From Acidobacteriota bacterium (GTDB lineage: Bacteria; Acidobacteriota; Holophagae; Acanthopleuribacterales; Acanthopleuribacteraceae), in contig PDUC01000057.1 of assembly GCA_002747255.1 (NCBI GenBank), forward strand, positions 1 through 38,840: DNA of 38,840 nucleotides, given 5' to 3'. The translations under genes and the position numbers were made by a program. Shown piece after piece: positions 26,926 to 36,436 of the stretch (the stretch's first letter is position 1; each line of letters opens with the position of its first letter). The notes beneath the pieces are model-generated. The model saw only the letters and a list, made by a program, of their open reading frames with translations. It was not told where the DNA came from and did no database searches.

Positions 26926-27801
26926 ATGGAACCCTCTATGATTCTTGTCGCAGTTGGGGCAATGGGTGGTCTTACAGTCACGTTGTCCCTTCTGTTGGTT
27001 ATCGCCAACAAGAAACTGTACGTACACGAAGACCCACGAGTGGATGATGTTGAAGACATGCTGCCGCACGCCAATTGCGGTGCTTGTGGTTACCCGGGCT
27101 GCAGACCGTTTGCGGAAGCTCTGGTTGCCAATCAAACGACTCCCGGAAAATGCAGCGTCAGCACACCTGAAGGACTGGAAGAAATTGCTATTTACCTGGA
27201 TGTCGAAGTGGGTGCTGGACAAAAGATGGTCGCAAGGCTTGCTTGTGCCGGTGGTAACAATGTTGCCCGCAACAAGGTTGACTACGAGGGCATGAGGACT
27301 TGTCGCGCAGCGGCTCTGGTGGCCGGAGGCGGCAAAAAATGCAGCTGGGGCTGTTTAGGCCTGGCGGACTGTATGGATGTCTGCGATTTTGACGCCATCC
27401 ACATGAACAGCTTCTCCTTACCCGTCGTCAATGAAAGCAAATGTACAGCATGTAATGCCTGTGTTGTCGTTTGTCCCAAAGATTTATTTTCACTCCAGCC
27501 TGTTGAGAACAGGTTGTGGGTGGCTTGTAAAAACGAAGAAGAAGGCAATAAAGTCCTGGAAGACTGTCAAGTGGGGTGCACGGCATGTTCCAGGTGTGCA
27601 TTCGATGCTCCCGAATCCCTGATCTCCATGAAGAAGAATCTTCCCGTTATTGATTATTCAAAGCCCCATAAGACAACCGTTCCCATTCAGAGGTGTCCTA
27701 CTGGAGCAATAGTTTGGTTGGACGAGAAGCGCGGTCCTCAGAAAGGACCAGCAGCTGCAAAAATCTTGCGTCGCTCTCCCCTGCCCACCGATTTCAAATA
27801 A
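26926..27801 (+). CDS. rnfB: Rnf complex subunit RnfB (polyferredoxin)
   Basis: RnfB accepts electrons from reduced ferredoxin for the ion-pumping Rnf complex. The 291-residue protein has one N-terminal membrane helix (about 5-27) and a 4Fe-4S motif C51-x2-C54-x4-C59-x16-C76, the classical RnfB signature NCGACGYPGC. These are followed by clusters at C139/C143/C149/C153 and C173/C176/C179/C183, plus C201, C214, C218, C221 and C224, as in long RnfB forms. The last ferredoxin-like segment (IDYSKPHKTTVPIQRCP) has only one cysteine (C257), so that cluster is probably absent. GAGGAG lies about 11 bases before the ATG, rather far. It is the first gene of the operon, followed after 23 bases by the PFOR gene. 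Confidence 0.9.
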   Translation: MEPSMILVAVGAMGGLTVTLSLLLVIANKKLYVHEDPRVDDVEDMLPHANCGACGYPGCRPFAEALVANQTTPGKCSVSTPEGLEEIAIYLDVEVGAGQKMVARLACAGGNNVARNKVDYEGMRTCRAAALVAGGGKKCSWGCLGLADCMDVCDFDAIHMNSFSLPVVNESKCTACNACVVVCPKDLFSLQPVENRLWVACKNEEEGNKVLEDCQVGCTACSRCAFDAPESLISMKKNLPVIDYSKPHKTTVPIQRCPTGAIVWLDEKRGPQKGPAAAKILRRSPLPTDFK

Positions 27802-27824
27802 ACTGAACCACAAAGGAAAAAGCT

Positions 27825-30800
27825 ATGGCTAAAAATGAAAAAAATGTGAAATATCCAGGCACGCGAGTGGCAATGGATGGCAACACCGCGGTCATTATGT
27901 GCGAACGCGAGTCCACTGATGCGGCAGGAGCCTATCCCATTACGCCATCCACCCAAATGGGTGAATATTGGGCAGAGGAAGCCGCCAGGGGTCATCTGAA
28001 CATTTCAGACCGCCCCTTGATTTTTATCGAACCCGAAGGCGAACACGCTGCTGCCGCGGTAACAGCCGGCCTTTCGATGACAGGCCTGCGTTCTTCCAAC
28101 TTCTCCTCTGGCCAGGGTATTGCCTATATGCATGAGTCGCTTTACGCGGCTGTTGGTAAGCGCCTTACTTATGTGCTGAACATCGGTGCAAGAGCCATGA
28201 CCAAATCCACCCTGAACGTTCACGCCGGACACGACGATTACCACTGTGTTGATGATACCGGTTTCTTCCAGCTCTTTGCCAAAAACGCGCAGCACGCGTG
28301 CGACCTGAACATCATCTGTCACCGCATCGCTGAAATGGCGTTAACTCCCGGCATCATCGCCCAGGACGGCTTCCTGACCACGCACTTAATCGAGTCGCTG
28401 ATGATTCCCGAAAGAGAACTGATTGCCGAATACCTCGGCAAACCCGATGACATCATCGACACACCGACTCCAGCTCAGGAAATCATCTACGGCAAGACCC
28501 GACGCCGCATCCCTGAACTCTGGGATGTGGACAATCCCGTCATGGCCGGTATTGTTCAAAACCAGGATTCCTACATGCAAAGCGTCGCGGCACAGAGACC
28601 TTTCTTCTTCGATCACATCAAAGATCTCACCGATCAGGCCATGAAAGAGTTTACCGCATTAACCGGCAGACCCTATGCGCGCGTTGAAACATACAAAGTG
28701 GACGACGCGGATTACCTGATCATCGGTCAGGGCAGCGTCATCCCCAGTTCGGAAGCCATTGTGGACTACATCCGCGAGACCAGAGGCATTAAGGTCGGTG
28801 TGGTCAACATGATTATGTTCCGCCCCTTCCCTTCCGACCTGATCAGCAAGTTGGTCAAGGGCCGCAAAGGTGTTTGTGTTCTCGAGCGTCTGGATCAACC
28901 GCTTGCAGCCGACCTTCCCATGATGAAGGAAATCAGGGCCACCATCACAAAAGCACTTGAAAATGGTGCCGCTCAAGGTGAAAAGCCCTACGCAGATGTG
29001 GATGCCTATCATCAGGCTGATGCGCCCAAACTCTATTCCGGATCGTTTGGCATGGGCAGCCGCGACCTTCAACCTGAAGGCCTAATCGGCGCCATCGAGA
29101 ACATGCTGCCCGAAGGGCCTCAAAAGAAGATGTTCTACCTTTCCATTGACTTCATCCGCGACAACCCCGCTTCTCCCAAACAGGAAATCTATCAGGATTC
29201 CATTGTTGAAAAATACCCGCATGTCAAAGAACTGGCTGTACACGGCTCTGAAAACCCCAACCTGATGCCCAAGAACAGCGTCACGGTTCGCTTCCACTCT
29301 GTTGGCGGCTGGGGTGCCATCACAACGGGTAAAAACCTGGCGATGACCCTGTTCGACCTGCTCGGCTTCCACATTAAGGCCAACCCCAAGTACGGTTCCG
29401 AAAAGAAAGGTCAGCCCACCACTTATTACCTGGCGGCAGCTCCTGAACCCATTCGCATCAACTGTGAATACTTTTATGTCGATGTGGTTCTCAGTCCTGA
29501 CCCCAACGTTTTCAAGCACACCAACGCACTGGCCGGTTTGAAGAAAGGCGGAACCTTTATCATTCAAAGTGACAAAGAATCGCCTGCCGAAGTTTGGGCT
29601 TCCATTCCCAAGCAGTATCAGCAGTACATTCTGCTCAATGACATTAAAGTATTCTATATCGATGCCTTTAAAATTGCCCGCGAGGAAGCGTCCAATGTCG
29701 ATCTGCAGTACAGAATGCAGGGTATTGCCTTCCAGGGCGCTTTCTTTGCCGCCTCCCACGTCATGGAAACAGCCAACCTCACAGAGGAAACACTGTTTGA
29801 AGCCATTGAAGACCAGTTACAGCACAAATTCGGTTCCAAAGGTGCCAGAGTCGTTGCAGATAACCTCCGGGTGGTTCAACGTGGTTTCCTGGAAATCACT
29901 GAACTAACCGAAAAACCGGAAGTTACAGAGGCAGCACAGCAGGCGGAACTCATTGAACCCAAACTTCCCGTTATGCTCAAAAACATGCCTGTCAGTGATG
30001 CCAGGATGACGGATATTCACCGTTTCTGGGAACAAACCGGTAACTTCTACCTGAGAGGAATGGGCAACGACAACTTAACCGATCCATTCATCGGACTGAG
30101 TGCCATGCCTGCCGTTTCAGCCGTTTTCAGAGATATGACCGGCATCCGTTTTGAACATCCGGAATGGAACCCGGAAAACTGCACCGGTTGCGGTAAGTGC
30201 TGGACGATTTGTCCCGACACAGCCATCCCGGGCCTGGTCAGTGACCTCAGCGGTGTCATTGAAACAACCGTCAAGCGCGTCAAGAGCCAGGGCAAAGAAC
30301 TCGTTCACCTGCCAAAGGCATCCAGAGCCATGGAAACCAAACTGAGACACCTGATGACAGAAGGATCCAATAACGCGCCTGTCGCCCAAATGGTAGAACA
30401 AGCCGCTCAGGAGACCATTGAGAACAGCAAGCTTTCAGGCAGCGATCTGAAACTCCTCACGGAAGAATTTGATCTCTTCCTGAAAGAAATTTCCAATGTC
30501 AAGCTGTCAAATACGCGTCCCTTCTTCTCCGTTCTGGAAAAGCGAAACAAAAACGCCGGTGGTCTGCTTTCAATCACTGTCAATCCCTACACCTGCAAAG
30601 GCTGCATGGAATGCGTTCAAGTCTGTGGTGACGACGCTCTGAAAGCTGTCAAACAAACGGACGAAACCGTAGCGGAAATGCAAAAGGGTTGGGATTACTA
30701 CCTGGATCTCCCCAACACACCGGACAAGTTCATCCGCATTGACGATCTGGAACAGGGCATTGGTGCCCTCGAGACCTTGCTGCTGGATAAAGGCGCCTAC

Positions 30801-32771
30801 ACAGCTGTAGCCAGTGGTGACGGTGCTTGTCTTGGTTGTTCCGAAAAAACAATTGTCAGACTCTTTGTGGCAACAGTTGAAGCGCTTATGCAGCCACGCG
30901 TCAAGAAACACGTCACTTACCTGGAAGACCTGATCAAAAGACTGGAACGCCACATTCAAATAAAACTGATTGAAGGCATGAATGTCTCTGAAATGGGTCA
31001 GGCTCTTGAAAACAGTCAAGACGAAGAATTGACCTTGTCCGGGCTGACCGCCAAAATCGATCAGCACTCCGGAACCCATACAATCGATCAGGATTGGCTG
31101 AGATGGGCAACTCAACTGGTCAAGAAGTTGAAGAACCTGAAATGGAAATACACCGATGGCATCACAGGCAAGGGTCGTTCTCACATGGGTATGACCAACT
31201 CAACCGGTTGTACTTCCGTTTGGGGCAGTACCTATCCCTTCAACCCCTATCCCTTCCCCTGGTCGAACCACCTCTTCCAGGACAGCCCCTCGCTTGCCAT
31301 GGGTATTTTTGAAGGACACATGGCCAAAATGGCGGAGGGTTTTAAAGCGGTTCGCCAGGCTGAACTGGAACTCAAAGGCGGCTACAAGGCGGCTGAATAC
31401 GATGAGTTTTTCAAATACTTCAACTGGCATCAGTTTACAGACGAAGAATACTATCTATGTCCTCCCGTAGTTTCACTTGGTGGCGATGGCGCCATGTACG
31501 ATATCGGTTTCCAAAACCTCTCCAGAGCGCTCATGTCCGGCAAGCCCATCAAGATCATGGTACTCGATACTCAAGTGTACTCCAATACAGGTGGTCAGGC
31601 TTGTACCTCCGGCTTCATCGGTCAGGTTTCCGATATGGCTCAGTACGGAAAAGCCATTAAAGGTAAAGCGGAATTCAGAAAAGAAATCGGTTTAATCGGA
31701 ATGGCTCACCGCACGAGTTACATCATGCAGGGTGTAACCTGTAACACATCTCACATGATTGAGGGCTTCATCGAAGGTTTAATGGCCAAACGACCCGCTC
31801 TGTTCAACCTGTACACCACCTGTCAACCCGAACACGGTGTGGCTGATGACGCGGGCGCGGTTCAAGCTAAATTGGCACTGGAATCCAGAGCCTATCCCAT
31901 CTTCAAGTACAATCCCGATCTGGGTGATACGGCTGAGGAATGCTTCAACCTGGACGGCAACCCCGCCATTCACGAAGCATGGCCCACTTACAAACTGCAG
32001 TACATGGAAAACGGTTCCAAGAAAACCATGGAACTGCCCATGACCTTTGCCGATTTCGCCGTTACGGAAGCGCGCTTCAGAAAACACTTCAAGAAAGCAC
32101 CTCACGATACCTGGAACAGCAGCATGGTTCCGCTGCACGAGTTCCTCGAAATGTCAGAAGAAGACCGCGATGGACTCTATCCGTTCCTGTGGGCTGTCGG
32201 TGCCAGAAACGAACTCACCAGACTGTTGGTAGACTACCCTATGGTTCAGTCCTGTGAAGAGCGTGCTCAATTCTGGACCATGCTGAAAGGAATCGCGGGT
32301 GTGAAGCCCGAAGTGGAAGAAACCAATCTGGAAGAGCAGATCCGGGCTGACGTTGTGGCGCGCATTTCCGCGGGTCTGATGGAACTGGCAGGCGGCAATA
32401 CCGCAAATTTTAACCTGCCTGCTCCAGCAGCTCCATCTGCCGGAGCTACCGCAAACACACCGGCAGCAGATGCACCGGCAGCAGATGCCGAAGCAGCAGA
32501 GGCTGAAGCAGGCGACGATTACATGGCGCCCTGGCTGGACACGGAAGACTGCACAGGATGTGACGAGTGCATTCAGCTTAACCCCAAGATCTTTGAATAC
32601 AACAGTGATGGGAAGGCCACCATTGCCGATCCGAATGCCGGGCCTTATCAGGATCTGGTGAAGGCGGCAGAGAAGTGTACCGCATCCGTCATTCACCCCG
32701 GACTTCCCGCCGATCACTCCGCCAAAGACATGGCCAAGTGGATTAAACGCGGAGAGAAGTTTAACGTTTAA
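27825..32771 (+). CDS. nifJ: Giant pyruvate:ferredoxin oxidoreductase with C-terminal ferredoxin-like domain
   Basis: PFOR oxidises pyruvate and CoA to acetyl-CoA, CO2 and reduced ferredoxin. Order: pyrimidine/alpha domain with AYPITPST (about 36-44), gamma domain (about 480-700), 4Fe-4S motifs C786/C789/C792/C796 and C924/C927/C930/C934, and the TPP domain with D1221 in GGDG and N1254 in YSNTGG. All four proximal-cluster ligands are present: C1002, C1005, C1129, C1333. The usual length is about 1170-1200; this protein has 1648. The extra length comes from a long spacer between the two ferredoxin motifs, an insertion between C1005 and C1129, and an Ala/Pro-rich linker (about 1530-1565) to a single-cluster ferredoxin-like domain (C1576, C1579, C1582, C1618). 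AAAGGA precedes the ATG. The site inside the rnf operon suggests direct delivery to RnfB. The substrate could also be another 2-oxoacid. Confidence 0.9.
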   Translation: MAKNEKNVKYPGTRVAMDGNTAVIMCERESTDAAGAYPITPSTQMGEYWAEEAARGHLNISDRPLIFIEPEGEHAAAAVTAGLSMTGLRSSNFSSGQGIAYMHESLYAAVGKRLTYVLNIGARAMTKSTLNVHAGHDDYHCVDDTGFFQLFAKNAQHACDLNIICHRIAEMALTPGIIAQDGFLTTHLIESLMIPERELIAEYLGKPDDIIDTPTPAQEIIYGKTRRRIPELWDVDNPVMAGIVQNQDSYMQSVAAQRPFFFDHIKDLTDQAMKEFTALTGRPYARVETYKVDDADYLIIGQGSVIPSSEAIVDYIRETRGIKVGVVNMIMFRPFPSDLISKLVKGRKGVCVLERLDQPLAADLPMMKEIRATITKALENGAAQGEKPYADVDAYHQADAPKLYSGSFGMGSRDLQPEGLIGAIENMLPEGPQKKMFYLSIDFIRDNPASPKQEIYQDSIVEKYPHVKELAVHGSENPNLMPKNSVTVRFHSVGGWGAITTGKNLAMTLFDLLGFHIKANPKYGSEKKGQPTTYYLAAAPEPIRINCEYFYVDVVLSPDPNVFKHTNALAGLKKGGTFIIQSDKESPAEVWASIPKQYQQYILLNDIKVFYIDAFKIAREEASNVDLQYRMQGIAFQGAFFAASHVMETANLTEETLFEAIEDQLQHKFGSKGARVVADNLRVVQRGFLEITELTEKPEVTEAAQQAELIEPKLPVMLKNMPVSDARMTDIHRFWEQTGNFYLRGMGNDNLTDPFIGLSAMPAVSAVFRDMTGIRFEHPEWNPENCTGCGKCWTICPDTAIPGLVSDLSGVIETTVKRVKSQGKELVHLPKASRAMETKLRHLMTEGSNNAPVAQMVEQAAQETIENSKLSGSDLKLLTEEFDLFLKEISNVKLSNTRPFFSVLEKRNKNAGGLLSITVNPYTCKGCMECVQVCGDDALKAVKQTDETVAEMQKGWDYYLDLPNTPDKFIRIDDLEQGIGALETLLLDKGAYTAVASGDGACLGCSEKTIVRLFVATVEALMQPRVKKHVTYLEDLIKRLERHIQIKLIEGMNVSEMGQALENSQDEELTLSGLTAKIDQHSGTHTIDQDWLRWATQLVKKLKNLKWKYTDGITGKGRSHMGMTNSTGCTSVWGSTYPFNPYPFPWSNHLFQDSPSLAMGIFEGHMAKMAEGFKAVRQAELELKGGYKAAEYDEFFKYFNWHQFTDEEYYLCPPVVSLGGDGAMYDIGFQNLSRALMSGKPIKIMVLDTQVYSNTGGQACTSGFIGQVSDMAQYGKAIKGKAEFRKEIGLIGMAHRTSYIMQGVTCNTSHMIEGFIEGLMAKRPALFNLYTTCQPEHGVADDAGAVQAKLALESRAYPIFKYNPDLGDTAEECFNLDGNPAIHEAWPTYKLQYMENGSKKTMELPMTFADFAVTEARFRKHFKKAPHDTWNSSMVPLHEFLEMSEEDRDGLYPFLWAVGARNELTRLLVDYPMVQSCEERAQFWTMLKGIAGVKPEVEETNLEEQIRADVVARISAGLMELAGGNTANFNLPAPAAPSAGATANTPAADAPAADAEAAEAEAGDDYMAPWLDTEDCTGCDECIQLNPKIFEYNSDGKATIADPNAGPYQDLVKAAEKCTASVIHPGLPADHSAKDMAKWIKRGEKFNV

Positions 32772-32788
32772 CCACATTCGGTGAAATT

Positions 32789-34135
32789 ATGACTTCTCAA
32801 GTTTACGAAGCAACCAAAACCTTTTCTCACGGGGTTCACCCGCCGGAGTACAAAGACACCACCAAGGGGATACCCATCAGACGGTTCCCCTTTGCACCCA
32901 TTATGCTGGTACCCCTGTCCCAACACATCGGGGCACCGGCAAGAGCGGTTGTCCGTGAAGGTCAGGAAGTGAGCCGTGGACAAATCATAGCCCGGGCAGG
33001 CGGCTTTGTCTCGGTGCCCATGCACGCACCGGCTACCGGAGTGGTTCGCAAAATCGCACCGGCCCCCAACGCCGCCGGCAACATGGTCCAAACCATCTTC
33101 ATCGAGCCCTATCCGGGTTCCAGTCAACAAGTGGCCTACGGCTATGTTCACCCGGTGAAACTGGAAAACCCGCAGGAAATTATCAACGCGGTACAAAACG
33201 CGGGCATGGTCGGAATGGGCGGTGCCGCCTTCCCCACCCATGTCAAGCTGCAAGTTCCCAAGGATAAAACCGTCGATACGCTGGTCATCAACGGCGTTGA
33301 ATGCGAACCTTACCTGACCACCGACCATCGGGTCATGCTGGAACAAAAGGAAACCATCTTCAAAGGAATTCAACTCCTGCTCAAAGCTTCCGGTGCCCAA
33401 AAAGCCATTGTCGGCATTGAAGCCAACAAGCCCGATGCCATTGCCGAAATGAAGAAGAGCGTTCCCGCCAACACGCCCATTGAAATTGAAGGCGTTAAGG
33501 TCAAGTACCCGCAGGGCGCGGAGAAGATGCTGATTAAAGCCCTGCTCAACCGCGAAGTGCCCTCGGGAGGACTGCCCTTTGACATCGGTGTACTGGTTTC
33601 CAATGTGGCAACCGCTTCTGAAATAGGTGAACTGGTCCCGTTAGGTCAGGGCATGATTGAACGCGTCATCACCATTACAGGGCCAGGAGTTGAAAAACCC
33701 GGCAACTACAAAATCCCCATGGGAACGACCTTGCGCTTTATTATGGATTATGTGGGTTTAAAAGACGAAGCGACGTCCATCATCCTGGGCGGACCCATGA
33801 TGGGTTCTTCCATCAGCAGTCTGGATATTCCCATCACCAAAGGCGTTTCAGGCATTGTAGTTCTCACGGAACGGGAAACAGTCAACCTCAAGAAGGAAGA
33901 GTTCCCCTGTATTAAGTGCGGACACTGTCTTGAAGCCTGCCCTATTTTCCTGAACCCCTCCAAACTGGGTCTGCTGGCAAAGAAACGAGCCTATAAAACC
34001 ATGGCAGACAGCTTCCATTTAATGGATTGCTTTGAATGCGGTTCGTGTTCGTTTGTATGCCCTTCCAACATTCCGCTGGTTCACCATTTCCGCGTCTCGA
34101 AAGGCATCCTCAGAGAGGAGAAGAAACACAAATGA
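32789..34135 (+). CDS. rnfC: Rnf complex subunit RnfC (NADH/FMN and Fe-S)
   Basis: RnfC is the peripheral subunit that passes electrons to NAD+. The 448-residue sequence has the N-terminal barrel-sandwich region, a flavin/NADH site with MGGAAFPTHVK and NGVECEPYLTTDHR as in complex I NuoF, and two 4Fe-4S motifs at C374/C377/C380/C384 and C414/C417/C420/C424. It lacks the long C-terminal repeat extension of gammaproteobacterial RnfC, so its length is that of the clostridial-type protein. It begins 17 bases after the PFOR stop and overlaps rnfD by 4 bases. The initiation site has only a weak GGTGAA ahead of the ATG. Confidence 0.93.
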   Translation: MTSQVYEATKTFSHGVHPPEYKDTTKGIPIRRFPFAPIMLVPLSQHIGAPARAVVREGQEVSRGQIIARAGGFVSVPMHAPATGVVRKIAPAPNAAGNMVQTIFIEPYPGSSQQVAYGYVHPVKLENPQEIINAVQNAGMVGMGGAAFPTHVKLQVPKDKTVDTLVINGVECEPYLTTDHRVMLEQKETIFKGIQLLLKASGAQKAIVGIEANKPDAIAEMKKSVPANTPIEIEGVKVKYPQGAEKMLIKALLNREVPSGGLPFDIGVLVSNVATASEIGELVPLGQGMIERVITITGPGVEKPGNYKIPMGTTLRFIMDYVGLKDEATSIILGGPMMGSSISSLDIPITKGVSGIVVLTERETVNLKKEEFPCIKCGHCLEACPIFLNPSKLGLLAKKRAYKTMADSFHLMDCFECGSCSFVCPSNIPLVHHFRVSKGILREEKKHK

Positions 34136-35142
34136 GACAACCTCTGAAAATCACGACCTCACCTCATATTAAAACACCGCTCAGCACCCGGGACATTATG
34201 AAACACGTCTTGGGTGCGTTGATCCCGGTATCGCTTTGGGCCATTTACAGTTTCGGTCTGTCTGTTCTCTTCCTGCTGGTTCTATGCACCGCGGCAGCCG
34301 TTCTCACAGAACACGCCCTGTGTCTTTACGCTGGCAGGAAATCCACCATTAACGATTATTCAGCGGCCGTCACCGGTTTGTTACTGGGATTGACCCTGCC
34401 GCCCGGCTTCCCGCTGTGGATGGCCGTTTTAGGCGGAATAGTCGCCATCACACTGGGAAAACTCCTGTTTGGCGGCTTGGGCTTTAACGTCTTCAATCCC
34501 GCTTTAGTCGGCCGGGCCTTCCTGCAAGCGGCCTTTCCGGTTGCCATTACAACCTGGAACCAGCCGTTCTCTCCCGAACGGTTTTCATCGTTTTTTTCGT
34601 CGAGCATCGCTCTGCCCTTCCTTCAACCGGTTTACGATGCGGTTACCGCTGCCACACCGCTGGGCCTCTGGAAGTTCGACCATCAAATATCGGCAACAGG
34701 TGATCTGGTGATGGGTTTAACAGGCGGAAGCGCAGGTGAAACCAGTGCCGTTCTCATCCTGTTAGGCGGCATTTACCTGGCCTGTCGCAATATGCTGGAC
34801 TGGAAGATTCCCGTCTCCATTCTGCTGACATCAGCCGTTCTGGCTGCCGTCCTGCACGCTGTCAATCCCGCTTACCCATCGGCCTTCTTCATGCTCTTCT
34901 CCGGCGGTCTGATGCTGGGCGCGGTATTCATGGCAACCGATATGGTCAGTTCTCCCGTTACCCCGCTCGGAACGCTGCTCTACGGCGCCCTGATTGGCAT
35001 TTTAGTCATTGTAATCAGAGTTTGGGGCGGACTGCCCGAAGGCGTGATGTACAGTATTCTTCTGGGCAATGCCTGTGTGCCCATTTTTACCCGCTTCACT
35101 CAACCCCGAGTATTTGGAACGAAGAAAGGAGGTGCCAAATGA
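34132..35142 (+). CDS. rnfD: Rnf complex subunit RnfD (flavoprotein membrane subunit)
   Basis: RnfD is a multi-helix membrane subunit carrying covalent FMN, on the path across the membrane. From the ATG at 34132 (ATGA overlap with the rnfC stop) it has 336 residues, with signatures NDYSAAVTGLLLGLTLPP, FGGLGFNVFNPALVGRAF, GGSAGETS and VTPLGTLLYGALIG. The FMN-threonine site is read as DAVTAATPL with T175; most family members have S/T-G-A-T, so the Gly is replaced by Ala. The frame is open further upstream, but that part lies inside rnfC. No ApbE flavin transferase gene is in the window. Confidence 0.92.
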   Translation: MRQPLKITTSPHIKTPLSTRDIMKHVLGALIPVSLWAIYSFGLSVLFLLVLCTAAAVLTEHALCLYAGRKSTINDYSAAVTGLLLGLTLPPGFPLWMAVLGGIVAITLGKLLFGGLGFNVFNPALVGRAFLQAAFPVAITTWNQPFSPERFSSFFSSSIALPFLQPVYDAVTAATPLGLWKFDHQISATGDLVMGLTGGSAGETSAVLILLGGIYLACRNMLDWKIPVSILLTSAVLAAVLHAVNPAYPSAFFMLFSGGLMLGAVFMATDMVSSPVTPLGTLLYGALIGILVIVIRVWGGLPEGVMYSILLGNACVPIFTRFTQPRVFGTKKGGAK

Positions 35143-35810
35143 ATCAGACACCTCAATTCAGTAATTTCAAAATGATCCGGGCCCTGGGCGGCGTTGGAAT
35201 CCTTTGTGGACTCCTGATTGTCTTCACTTACCAACAAACCCTGCCGATCATTAAAAAGAAAAAAGCCATCGCTCTTGAGAACGCCATTTACAAGGTGCTC
35301 TCCGGCTCCACTTCCCGTGTGACGTTTCAAGTCATGGATAACGGCGACCTCAAAAAAATCGACGGAGAAGGCGAAGGAGCCAAACGGGTTTTCGCCGGTT
35401 TAAACGATCAGGGTGAGCTGGTGGGCTTCGCCATTGAAGCTCATGGAAACGGATTTCAGGATGTCATTAAAATTCTGTACGGCTATGATCCCGCAAAACA
35501 GGCCATTGTAGGTTTCCACGTGCTCGAGAGTAAGGAAACGCCGGGACTGGGCGATAAAATTGAAAAAAATGAACCCTTCCTGGCGAACTTCAAGGCTCTG
35601 GACGTGAGCCTGGCTTCTTCAGGCAAAGAACTGCAAAACCCCATCGAGCTCGTCAAGTCAGGCAAGAAAACCAACCCCTGGCAGATTGACGCCATCACAG
35701 GGGCAACCATTTCCTCGAAAGCCGTCAGCCAAATCCTGGGAAAGAGTGCCGCAGATTGGGTTCCCGAACTTCAAGCTCACCTCGAAACAGTCAAGGATCA
35801 AGTTCAATGA
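35139..35810 (+). CDS. rnfG: Rnf complex subunit RnfG (covalent FMN)
   Basis: RnfG is anchored by one N-terminal helix (about 15-31) and holds a covalently bound FMN in its periplasmic domain. The ATG at 35139 overlaps the rnfD stop (ATGA) and follows a very strong AAAGGAGG box 6 bases upstream, which fixes the start; the protein has 223 residues. The flavinylation motif is TGAT in DAITGATISS, with T190 as acceptor. ETPGLGDKI is the second family signature. It overlaps rnfE by 4 bases. Confidence 0.93.
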   Translation: MNQTPQFSNFKMIRALGGVGILCGLLIVFTYQQTLPIIKKKKAIALENAIYKVLSGSTSRVTFQVMDNGDLKKIDGEGEGAKRVFAGLNDQGELVGFAIEAHGNGFQDVIKILYGYDPAKQAIVGFHVLESKETPGLGDKIEKNEPFLANFKALDVSLASSGKELQNPIELVKSGKKTNPWQIDAITGATISSKAVSQILGKSAADWVPELQAHLETVKDQVQ

Positions 35811-36436
35811 GTACGAAACAACCAATAACGGACACGGATACCTTCATCAAAGGGTTATGGAAAGAGAACCCCGTCTTTGTGCAAGTCCTCGGCATGTGCC
35901 CGGTGCTGGCTGTATCCAACTCCGTCACCAACGCCCTGGCCATGGGTCTTGCCACCACGTTTGTGCTAATCATGTCAAACATGCTGGTTTCCATCCTGAG
36001 AAATTTCATTCCCAAACAGGTGCGTATTGCCACTTACATTCTAATTATCGCAACCTTTGTCACGGTTGCAGAGTACCTGATTCAAGCCATCAGTCTGGAG
36101 ATTCACAAAGCGCTGGGTGCCTTCATCGCGCTGATTGTCGTTAACTGCATGATACTGGGTAGAGCGGAAGCCTTTGCCTCTAAAAACGGCGTTAAAGCAT
36201 CCATCATGGATGCCCTCGGCATGGGTTTGGGCTTCACCTTCGCGCTGTTCTGCCTGGGCTCTGTTCGTGAAATTCTGGGCAGCGGGACATTTCTGGGGAT
36301 GCAGCTTTTCGCTGACTCCTTCCAGCCCTGGGTCATCATGATCCTGCCAGGCGGTGGATTCTTCACACTGGGAGCCTGGTTATTCTTCTTCAACTGGAGA
36401 CGCGAACAAAAAGCCAGAAAAGGAGCCGCAGCATGA
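35807..36436 (+). CDS. rnfE: Rnf complex subunit RnfE (membrane)
   Basis: RnfE and RnfA are homologous, inverted six-helix membrane proteins that share an intramembrane 2Fe-2S cluster. This 209-residue protein has C31 in GMCPVLAVSNS and C114 in VNCMILGRAEAFA, the expected ligand positions. The ATG at 35807 overlaps the rnfG stop, and AAGGA lies 9 bases before it. It overlaps rnfA by 4 bases. The Rnf rather than Nqr assignment rests on RnfB and RnfC in the same operon. Confidence 0.92.
   Translation: MSTKQPITDTDTFIKGLWKENPVFVQVLGMCPVLAVSNSVTNALAMGLATTFVLIMSNMLVSILRNFIPKQVRIATYILIIATFVTVAEYLIQAISLEIHKALGAFIALIVVNCMILGRAEAFASKNGVKASIMDALGMGLGFTFALFCLGSVREILGSGTFLGMQLFADSFQPWVIMILPGGGFFTLGAWLFFFNWRREQKARKGAAA

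Noticed and set aside
29082-29759. 225-codon - strand frame opposite the PFOR gene
   Set aside because: It is antisense to a conserved PFOR region, an expected by-product of the codon use there.
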